Below, piece after piece: positions 11,737 through 19,764 of a stretch of DNA of 64,000 nucleotides. The first letter of the stretch is position 1, and the number at the start of each line of letters is the position of its first letter. Origin of the DNA: Dermatemys mawii (taxonomy: Eukaryota; Chordata; Testudines; Dermatemydidae). Location of the stretch: positions 32,887,573 through 32,951,572 of the forward strand of contig ML677343.1 of NCBI GenBank assembly GCA_007922305.1, read 5' to 3'. A program made the position numbers and the translations under genes. The notes beneath the pieces are model-generated. The model had not been told where the DNA came from. It worked only from the letters and a program-made list of their open reading frames with translations, and did not search any database.

Positions 11737-11788
11737 AAGTAACCGTTCTTTCTTCTTCTAGTGATTGCTCATGTGCATTCCAATAGGT
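11732..11788. repeat. DIRS internal complementary region (circle-junction template)
   Basis: Its reverse complement first matches the right end of the element (CACCTATTGGAATGCACATG onward, 17,495-17,534, one mismatch in about 40) and then continues into the left end (AAAGAAC-GTTACTTA, 11,521-11,541, two mismatches). It thus spells the join of the two ends. In DIRS elements such a region is thought to bridge the ends and template completion of the termini, giving a closed circle. Both halves remain nearly perfect although the genes have decayed. Confidence 0.88.
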
Positions 11789-11825
11789 GACTTGCGAGCC
11801 GTCACCTTGGAGGTGGGATCGGAGT

Positions 11826-12898
11826 TTAATTAGTCGCAGATCGCAGGACAGCTGATCCGAAGCCAGTGTCGTCCCTTGCCTGTTGAGTAATCGCATAATG
11901 AGCCGTAAAGGTGTGGATGGAAGACCATGTCGCCGCTCTACAAATATCCAGGATTGGGACTTGGGCCAGGAAAGCCGAAGACGCGGCCTGACCTCTGGTG
12001 GAGTGAGCCGTTATGGGTGGCACTGAAACCTTGGAGAGGTCATAGCACAACCTGATGCAGGACGTAATCCATGAGGATAGACATTGCGCGGATAACGGTT
12101 TACCCTTCATTCGCTCTGCCACTGAAATAAAAAGTTGAGACGACTTACGAAAAGGTCTCGTTCTTTCAGTGTAGAAGGCTAAAGCCCTTCTCACATCTAG
12201 AGTATGTAGGGCCCTTTCCCTGTCTGTGGTGTGGGGTTTGGGACAGAACAACGGTAAAAATATATCTTGATTTAAATGAAAAGGGGAAATCACCTTAGGG
12301 AGAAAAGCAGGATGGGGCCGTAGGTGTACCTTGTCCCAATAAAACACCGTATAAGGGGGCTCACAAGTGAGGGCTCGGAGTTCCGACACCCTCCTTGCGG
12401 ACGTGATTGCTACCAGGAAGAGCACCTTCCAGGAAAGGTAGGAGATAGGGCAGGTGGCTAACGGTTCGAAAGGGGGTCTCATCAGTGCCGACAGGACTAG
12501 GTTAAGGTTCCAAGAAGGCACCGGGTGGCGGACCGGAGGGTAAAGACAGTCCATCCCCTTAAGGAATCTAGAAACTATGGGATTGCTAAAGACTGAGACT
12601 CTGAGGATCCCTTGGTGAAAAGCAGAGATGGCTGCCAGGTGAACCTTAAGGGAGGAGACCGCTAAACCTTGCTGTTTCAGATGCAAAAGGTAGTCAAGGA
12701 TAGTTGGTATTGAGGCTGAAACTGGGTCAGAAGCTCTCTGTGACATCCAGGCCGAGAAGTGCTTCCATTTAGCCACGTAGGTGCTACGGGTAGAAGGCTT
12801 CCTGCTGCCCAGGAGGACTTCCCTGACAGGGAGAGAGCACTGAAGCTCGAGAGGACTCAGCCATGGAGTTTCTAGGCTGTGAGGTGTAGGGAGGGGAG
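11826..12898 (-). CDS. DIRS tyrosine recombinase
   Basis: Encodes the site-specific recombinase expected to integrate the circular DNA copy in the nucleus. The open frame extends upstream to 14,078, but only the last 350 or so residues look like the enzyme; the upstream part is a shadow of the RT/RNase H frame. It starts with an SAM-like N-terminal core-binding region (phrases STRSTYVAKWKHFSAWM and ILDYLLHLKQQGLAVSSLK). The catalytic region holds the first Arg in TSARRVSEL (codon near 12,395), the His and second Arg in HSTRGQA (His codon near 12,005) and the nucleophilic Tyr in FTAHYA (11,895-11,897). It ends at a normal stop close to the internal complementary region. No own Met lies at the domain start, so in an active relative it may be reached by frameshifting or an overlapping start. 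No internal break was seen in the domain. Confidence 0.9.
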
Positions 12899-13840
12899 GT
12901 TGGGGTGTTGCAGGCGTCCGTGCTCCTGAGACAGCAGCGCTAGGAACACCGGGAGTGTCATCGGGGGGGATACTGACAGGTTCGTCAGCATCGTGAACCA
13001 ATGCTGGTGAGGCCACACAGGGGCAATTAGAATCATTGAAGTTTTGTCCCTGCGGGCTTTCAGGAGCACCCTGTGTAGGAGGGGAAACGGTGGGAAGGAA
13101 TAAACCAGACCCCTCCCCCATGATAGGTGGAAAGCATCCCCCATTGACCCTGGGGAGTGGTTTAGAAGAGAACAGAAACGATGACATTTCCTGTTTTTTC
13201 GAGTGGCGAAGAGGTCTATCCGGGGAACACCCCAGTGCCGGAAAATTGAGCGCGCCACGTCCGGGTGAAGAGACCATTCGTGCATCCGGAATGAACGACT
13301 GAGCCTGTCCGCCAAGTCGTTCTGATGGCCGGGGAGGTACAACGCCTGAAGGGTCATTGAGTTCAGAATGCAGTACTCCCACAGAGCAAGGGCTTCCCGA
13401 CACAGGTGAGAGGAGTGAGCACCACCCTGTTTGTTTATATAAAACACTGTCGCCGTATTGTCCGTAAGGATGGATACACATTTGCCCTGGAGTTCTGCTT
13501 GAAAAGCCTGATAGGCCAGGCGAACAGCTCTCAACTCCCAAACGTTGATGTGGAGAGTAAGTTCCGCCTGAGCCCAGAGACCTTGCGTTTTGAGCTCGCC
13601 AAGATGGGCTCCCCATCCTAGGGCTGACGCATCTGTTACTAGGACACACGAGGGTTCTGGTCTCATGAAGGGGACTCCTGAGCACACGTGAAAGGGTTGA
13701 AGCCACCAGCGGAGGGAGTCCAGCACTCTGCGGGGGAGGGTGACAATCAAGTCCAGGGGATCCCTCCCTTGTCTGTGCACGTGGGACAACCAGATCTGCA
13801 GGGGGCGCAGGCACAGTCTGGCATATTGGACCACATACAT
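12872..13840 (-). pseudogene. DIRS RNase H plus methyltransferase-like region (RT/RH frame, downstream part)
   Basis: An open segment of 322 codons continues the RT polypeptide after a frameshift. The opening MYVVQYARLCLRPLQ is the end of the RT thumb/connection. An RNase H fold follows with the acidic set visible: Asp in VTDASALGWG (about residue 70), Glu in VWELRAVRLA (102), Asp in ILTDNTATVFYI (127) and Asp in NDLADRLSR (175-178). The enzyme would degrade the RNA strand of RNA:DNA hybrids. The C-terminal part (DLFATRKNRK, a Trp-rich LIAPVWPHQHW phrase) matches the conserved region of DIRS elements often called methyltransferase-like. It overlaps the recombinase frame slightly at its end. 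The motifs are intact, but the segment is separated from RT by the break near 13,850. Confidence 0.88.
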
Positions 13841-14858
13841 GCACGCGGACGTGTCCCAGGAGAGCCATGCACTTCCTGGCCGTTGTAGTCGGGAACTCCA
13901 GAAGGGAGCGGATAATAGCCCCTATAGTCTCGAAACGAGCTATTGGGAGGGAGGCTGTAGCAGTAGTGGAGTCTAGAACTGCCCCGATAAACTCTATCCT
14001 TTGCGTAGGCAACAGGGTGGACTTCCCCTCGTTGAGAAGGAGGCCAAGATTGGTCAAAGTTTGTCTGATTAGCGCCACGTGACTGGCCGCTATGTCTCGA
14101 GACCTGGCCTTGACTAGCTAGTTGTCTAGGTACGGAAACACCTGAACTCCCTGCCTTTGAAGGAATGGGGCCACTGCTGCCATGCATTTGGTAAATACCC
14201 GGGGAGCAGTGGATAGACCAAAGGGAAGTACTCTGAATTGATAATGGGCGTCCCCTACCATAAACCTGAGGAATAGTCTGTGGGGTGGGATTATAGAAAT
14301 ATGGAAATAGGCATCCTTTAAGTCGAGGGCGGCATACCAGTCCCCTGGTTCCATAGAAGGGATAATATTGGCAAGAGAGATCATACGGAATTTGAACCTT
14401 TTTATGTATGCGTTTAAAGACCGTAGGTCTAGGATGGGCCGAAGCCCGCCTTTCGCCTTGGGGATAAGGAAATATCGGGAGTAGAACCCCTTTCCCCTGA
14501 ATTTGGGAGGTACCTCCTCTATGGCCCCCAGTGACAGCAGGGAACTGACTTCCTGCATAAGGAATCGCTCGTGAGAAGGGTCCCTGAAGAGGGACGGGGG
14601 CAGGGGGTGGTGAGGAGGGAGGGAAGAGAACTGGACAGAATATCCCACTTCTACTGTACTGAGGACCCATCTGTTGGATGTGATCAGGGACCAAGCGCAG
14701 TAGAAGCGGGAGAGACGATTCACAAAGGGAAGGGAAGATAACTCTGGAACTGGTATCTCGTCCTCGATGCACCCTTCAAAAGGTGGGCTTTTTACCCGGC
14801 GGTTGCTTAGAGGATCCTTGGTCCTGGTTGGAATTAGACCTGAGTCGTCGCCTGCCAT
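13841..14858 (-). pseudogene. DIRS reverse transcriptase, inactivated
   Basis: Copies the element's RNA into DNA. The open part (14,118-14,858) carries the RT fingers and palm: EVSSLLSLGAIEEVP, the LIPKAKGGLRPILDLRSLN block, the ALDLKDAYFHI block with the first catalytic Asp, and LPFGLSTAPRVFTK. The YxDD box at 14,121-14,132 reads YLDN, so the second metal-binding Asp is replaced by Asn. The next codon is TAG (14,118-14,120). Beyond the stop the same frame continues with recognisable RT thumb sequence (NLGLLLNEGKSTLLPTQRIE, KCMALLGH) to about 13,855, where the frame changes into the RNase H segment. Its start overlaps the end of gag by about 80 bases. Both active-site changes read as G-to-A on the coding strand. 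Confidence 0.9.
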
Positions 14859-15393
14859 TGTGATTGTTGTTATTATTTCCCCTACCCCTTCTTCTGGGCT
14901 GGTCTCGCCTACGGGGCCGCCCCTGGTGGAAACGGGAGGCGGGTTGGGGTCTAAATGGCCTCCTCTGAAGGGCCAGGGTATGTAAGACTAAGGACCTGAG
15001 AGTGGAGCGAGAGTCCTTGAGGCCATGCAGACGCTTATCGGTCTCCTGGGAGAACAGGCCTTCCCTATCAAATGGGAGGTCCTGAATAGTGTTCTGAAGC
15101 TCTGGGGGGATGCCCGAAACTTGCAGCCAGGCATTGCGGCACACAACTATCGCTGTGGCCATTGCCCTGGCTTGTGAGTCGGCTGAGTCTAGAGCAGCCT
15201 GCAAGGCTGCTTGAGACACAAACCTGCCCTCCTCTAGAAGCACACCAAACTCTCTACGAGAGTCCTCAGGAACCATCGCCTGGAACTTCCCCAGAGCAGC
15301 CCAAAAGTTACACGTATATCGGCCCAGCGCCGCCTGCTGGTTTGCAATGCGAAGCTGTAGCCCACCAGTAGAATAAACTTTGAGCCCAAACAA
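14776..15393 (-). pseudogene. DIRS gag, C-terminal part
   Basis: 205 codons in a different frame from the upstream gag piece, joined across an indel near 15,400. The start LFGLKVYSTGGLQLRIANQQ is a strongly conserved-looking core phrase. The tail is very basic (RRRDQPRRRGRG, then an Asn/His tract NNNNNHN), consistent with nucleic-acid binding by the capsid-like protein. It ends at a stop inside the RT start region. The Met at 15,393 is probably not a real start; the segment is the continuation of gag. Confidence 0.8.
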
Positions 15394-15395
15394 CT

Positions 15396-17147
15396 CTAAT
15401 TTCTTGATTTAGATTTAGGGGCTGAACCAGGTTGACCTTGGCGTACTCTGTGGTTCACTGCGTCTGCAACCAGAGAGCCAGGGACAGGATGAGTAAAGAA
15501 ATACTCATATCCATGTTGGGGGAGAAAGTATCTTCTCTCAACCCCCCGAGCTGTTGGTGCGATAGAGGCCGGTGTCTGCCACAGGACATTGGCATTATTT
15601 TGAATAGTCCTGATGAGGGGCAGGGCGACTCTGGAGGGCCCATCCGGTGCCAGAATGTCAACTGTGGGGTCTATGTCCTCTGATACCGCCTCTGCTTGGA
15701 GGTTCAGGTTAATAGCGACCCTTCTGAGCAGATCCTGGTGGCCCCTAACATCCATAGACGGTGGTCCCGAAGATGTTCCCGCCACCGCTTCATCCGGGGA
15801 TGAAGAGGACGAGGATCGGAAAGGGCGTTCGTCCCCTTCCTCTACAGCTTGGGTCTCCGCCGGAGGCTGGGGATGTAGAGGGGTGCCAGGGTCAGGCTCC
15901 ACCCGTGGAGGTCGGTCAGCCTCAGGAGGACAGGATAAGGTCTCGGGAGCCCTGGACGAGTGGTCCCCTGTAGAGGTCGCTGACGGGGGTACTCTCGGTC
16001 CCGAAACCATTGAGACTGACCTGGATGGTGGTCCTTGGGCCTCATGGTAAGCCCAAGGGGTCCAGAAAGGCCACTGGCTTGGGCCTTGTGGCTGAAGGGG
16101 CCAGGACAGTACTGGTACCACATGCGGTGCCGGAGGGTGGTACTGTTGCCTCGATCGGTGCCTTGATCGAGAGCAATGGTGGCTGATCCCAGACTGATAG
16201 GAGCCCGCGTCCAAGTCCGATGAGTATTCAGAGGTAGACCAGGGAGGAGCTGACCCGGGCGGTGCCGGAGAATGATGCTGAGAATGGCGCCGCATGGAGC
16301 TGGGCTTCCCACGGTGCTGTAGAGGAGGCCTCTGCGGGAATTGCGGTGCTGGGGGATACAGCACCCGCTGCACCAGTATGGTTGGTGCCGTGGCCGGTAC
16401 AGTCTGTGCCGGTGGTATAGGGGCCGGTGCTGCGAAGGTGTGGTCCGGTGCCGCCTGCACTGATGTCGGTGCAGTTGAGGTGCCCGGTACCGGTGGAGGT
16501 GTCAGAGGGCACTGGGCCTGGGCGCCCTGCTCTCTGACCATGTCAATGAGATCGCGGGCCGCCTCAAAGGTATCCGGCATGGAAGGCATAGCAAAGTCCT
16601 CTATGGACTGGTGCCGTAGTACTGAGTCCCTATGTGACGGCAACCGGCTATGGAGTACCGAGCCCAATGTTGAGGGCGCCGGCTCCTGACCATTACGGCT
16701 AGAGTGCCATTCTAACGGTCGGGTCACTTCTTGAGTACCCAAAGACTGTTTCGTGGGTGATCTACCTCCTTCCGATCTCTTTTTCTTTAGCGGTACTGGA
16801 GACTGAGATCGGTGCCGTCTCGAAGAGGTAAGTCTGTGCGCCAGAGACTTATGCCAGCGAGACCGGGAGGAGTCCCCTGACGGTGCTGGTGCATCCCATA
16901 TGGAGGCCAGTGCACTCCTAACTGTTGGGGCTTGGTCGGTCTGTGGCTGAAGAGCAGACTCCATCAGGAGAAACTTCAGCCGAGTGTCCCTCTCCTTCTT
17001 TGTGCGGGGCTTGAAACCAAGGCAGATAGAGCACTTATCCACCTGATGAGTTTCCCCAAGGCACTTCAAACACTGCTTGTGGGGGTCACTCGTGGGCATA
17101 GGTTTCCCGCAGCACTCACAAGACTTGAATCCCGGCAACCAAGACAT
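15396..17147 (-). pseudogene. DIRS gag-like protein, N-terminal part
   Basis: Structural, capsid-like protein of the element. I place the start at the Met at 17,145-17,147 (MSWLPGFKSCECCGKPM), because it directly precedes the conserved domain; an open stretch of 19 codons lies upstream to 17,204. Near the N terminus there is a Cys/His cluster of form CxCC...HxxCxxC...HxxxCxxC (about 40 residues), followed by a basic KPRTKKERDTRLK segment; it probably binds zinc. A long Pro/Ser/Thr/Gln-rich, low-complexity middle follows, then an acidic stretch and the YEYFFTHPVPGSLVADAVN phrase. The frame stops at 15,396-15,398, where an indel throws it out of register with the C-terminal part. Confidence 0.82.
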
Positions 17148-17350
17148 ACCCGGGTGCCGGGGGTAACCAGCCCCCCTCCCCCCCGCTGAGGCGGGGAACA
17201 ACAAAAGAAAACACCCTTAGAAGAAAGGGAAGACTAACAACCTAACTACTTAACAACAATTAAGAACCATTAACTATATACAGATAAGAGATAGAAAAAA
17301 CTGCTGAGGTGATAAGAGCCGTTAAGCTCTGTTCCAGCGGACCGTCAGGG

Positions 17351-17469
17351 CGGTAAGAAGGAACTGAGTGGGGTGTAGGCCGGCAAGCTAGTATATACAC
17401 CGCCGTTTAGGCGCCACTCTAGGGGTCTCATTTGCCGACCCACGGGTACCGCTGGGGGAAAAAATTCCG
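17351..17469. repeat. DIRS inverted terminal repeat, right (5') copy
   Basis: Reads CGGTAAGAAGGAACTGAG through CCGTTTAGGCGCCACTC and AGGGGTCTCATTTGCCGACC to GGTACCGCTGGGGGAAAA. This is the reverse complement of the left copy at 11,536-11,655 with few differences. It lies between the gag gene and the right end, so it probably also holds the element's promoter; no specific promoter motif was identified. Confidence 0.9.
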
Positions 17470-17534
17470 GGACCGTGCATGCGCGGCGCGCACACACCTA
17501 TTGGAATGCACATGAGCAATCACTCGAAGAAGAA
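17470..17534. repeat. DIRS right extreme end
   Basis: A GC-rich segment with GCATGCGCGGCGCGCAC, followed by CACCTATTGGAATGCACATG and AGCAATCACTCGAAGAAGAA. The last 40 bases are what the internal complementary region pairs with. The flank after AAGAAGAA is unrelated AT-rich DNA, which fixes the boundary at about 17,534. Confidence 0.82.
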
Positions 17535-19082
17535 TGCTGAGTTCCATAAAATGCATAATTTAAACATTTCCTGTAAATGAACTGTATCAAATTGTGTGTG
17601 TCCAAAGTCCATTCTTATGAAATAGATATGATTCCGCACCCAGGACACCAAATGAGGAAAAGTCCTGTTAATTCCATATCTCCAACACACAGTTAGACAA
17701 CAGAGCCAATCACATCCACGCTTTTTGGTTCCCCTCTGAAACTTGCCTTTTCCAACTGATTTTTCCAAGGAAATGATTTTATCTAATAATAGTCTAGTAA
17801 GCGGATTGTTATCCTGAGGTGATGACCCCCAGGGAGGCGGAGGGAGAAAGTGTGAACAGATCCAGGGGGCTGGAACAATGCACATTTTCTTCATGATGAT
17901 ATTGGGCTGCTGCGATGTCCCAAAGATTTTGTTGTAACATGGGGCCATGATGCAGAAATGGAAGAGGTTGAGAACCACTTATCTAGTAACTTCTACATAC
18001 CTGAGTTCATTCTTAGTTTCTTGATTTAAGACTTATGTATTTGTTCTAAAAAGCTGGGTTGATTCTGAACAAGGACATGAGTAAAATCACTTAATTACTC
18101 TGTGGGAATTCCAAACTGATATAATAAGACGACAAAACTGAATTCACAGGGGAGTCTCACTTCTATCCAGTTCTAGACCAACAGCCCACCAAAGTGGGAC
18201 TCAGTAGTAATGCTTCTGATACCTTCAAAAGGCCTCTGCCAAAAAAAAATGTGTGACAAGATCAGCAGTTTCTCTGCTACAATGAGAAGGCCCTGAGCTG
18301 CCTCTCCACACAGGTCAGGAAATGATCTTAAGAAAAAAGGGATCTCATCCTGGTTTGCCATTACAAACTCTACCGTGATCATTCTAAACTGGGGTTGTGT
18401 GGTACCAGACAGAGCTAGAATCTATGTGAAATGAACGTGACTGCTTACATTACTTGTATGTTTATACACAGAAGGCTGTATGTTTCATGGGCAGGCTAAC
18501 ATAAGCAGTAACATTGGTTATGGTTTGATCAATTCTTTTCCTATCAGCAGACTGTCTCAAGGATAAGGGACCTGTGTCTTCTCTTCTGCATTTTCCAGGA
18601 TCAAGCTCTCTGTTAGAAGAGACTCTTGGAGTGATGCTTCTCCTACAGAACTCTAGGCAGGATATCTACAGTCACAAATGGGCCAACCATTTATTAGGAA
18701 TATGTTCTTACACCAATTTTCCCCATTAATTTTTGCACTTCAGGAAGGAGGAAACAATGTCCTAAACTGGTGTCAAATTGTACCCCAGATGATATCTTAA
18801 GAGGACTCTTCTGTGGATTAGGCTCAGATGCACGGAAACTGGTACAAGTCAATATGCTGGCACTGTCAACATCTCTCATGATGACACCCCAATCAGCCAG
18901 TTCAAATAAAAAAGTCTAGATAATATTTGTTCTAGAGGGGTAATACTATGATCAGTATCCTCTTCCTGAAGACCTACAGGGCAGATAAGGAGAGTTAGTG
19001 ATTGCATTAGGTATTACCAATACAGAAAAGCGATGGGCAATGCATATATAGGCATTTTGGCGGTCTACAGACATCAGTAGTC
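17535..19082. other. unassigned DNA
   Basis: There is no gene. A possible hAT right end (GAGGTTGAGAACCACTTATC) lies at 17,965-17,984 but no partner end was found. A strong donor-like site at 17,991-18,003 (minus) has only stop-ridden sequence behind it. Confidence 0.4.
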
Positions 19083-19085
19083 TCA

Positions 19086-19761
19086 GGCCATGGTTACACT
19101 GGCACTTTATAGCGCTATAAAGCCCCCACGAGCGCTATAACCTACTCCCCGTCCACACTGGCAAGGCACTAATAGCGCTATAACTGCTGAGTTATAGCGC
19201 TGTTATTAATCCACCTCCGCATGGGGAATAAGGGCTGTAGTGCAGCTGCTGTAGCGCTACAGCAAGAATGTGGACACCCACTGCGCTACAAGTAATCTCT
19301 GGAGATGCCTAGAGCCATTTAAGGCAATTGACGTCTCTTCCCTTTGTTTTGAACTCGGCTGGAGGAATGCGGAAGTACCTCTTTAGAGTTTCTTTCTTAA
19401 CTTGGCAGATAAGCAATGCAAATGTTTAAGGAGGGAGCCTATGTGAAAACAAAGCCCTCTGTGAAGGGAGGCTCACTGACAGGCTTTCAGAAAAACGGAA
19501 AAACCACTGTCTCTCTCCCTCCGCATACACACAACGCGTCCCCCCTCACCCCCCTCGTTTAAAAAGCACGTTGCACCCAGCTGAATGCTGGGATACCTGC
19601 CCTAATGCGCTGCTCTTAATGCCGCATTAAGTGCCCCAAATGTGGCCATGCTATACCGCAGGAGCATCTGAGTGTGGACATACAATAGCGCTATACATAT
19701 TACTGTATAAGGGGACCGCTATAACCTATAGCGCTATAATCTTGTAAGTGTAACCATACCC
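19086..19761 (+). mobile_element. 676-bp Harbinger-type MITE, copy 1
   Basis: The termini GGCCATGGTTACACTGGC and GTGTAACCATACCC are inverted repeats, flanked by the 3-bp direct repeat TCA (19,083-19,085 and 19,762-19,764), fitting PIF/Harbinger-type transposition. Both sub-terminal regions are full of the palindrome TATAGCGCTATA and shorter TAGCGCTA forms. The interior is non-coding and homologous, in inverted orientation, to the element at 48,290-48,967. Confidence 0.75.
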
Positions 19762-19764
19762 TCA

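Larger units (their letters stand above)
11521..17534 (-). mobile_element. DIRS-type tyrosine-recombinase retrotransposon
   Basis: A nearly full-length element of about 6.0 kb read on the minus strand. In transcription order it carries a gag-like gene, reverse transcriptase, RNase H with a methyltransferase-like region, and a tyrosine recombinase. Inverted terminal repeats (right copy 17,351-17,469, left copy 11,536-11,655) bound it. An internal complementary region at 11,732-11,788 pairs with both extreme ends, the hallmark of the DIRS group, in which the element integrates through a circular intermediate without target duplication. No direct repeats were seen at the outer ends, consistent with that mechanism. 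The element is inactive: there are frameshifts near 15,400 and 13,850, and a stop next to an altered RT active site. It could be transcribed, but this copy cannot encode its full protein set. Confidence 0.93.

Noticed and set aside
12899..14078. Upstream two-thirds of the long 750-codon frame as recombinase
   Set aside because: Its first 90 or so codons are the RT tail after the stop, and the next part is a shadow of RNase H. Only the C-terminal region has recombinase motifs.
13747..14772. 341-codon minus-strand frame
   Set aside because: It is a shadow of the DIRS reverse transcriptase in another frame; it contains no RT, capsid or other motif of its own.
11521..17534. Endogenous retrovirus or Gypsy element
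   Set aside because: There is no protease, DDE integrase, envelope or direct LTRs; inverted ends and a tyrosine recombinase identify the DIRS group.
18002..18050. Strong donor CAG/GTATGT on the minus strand
   Set aside because: All three frames behind it contain stops before any acceptor, so it is not a coding exon.
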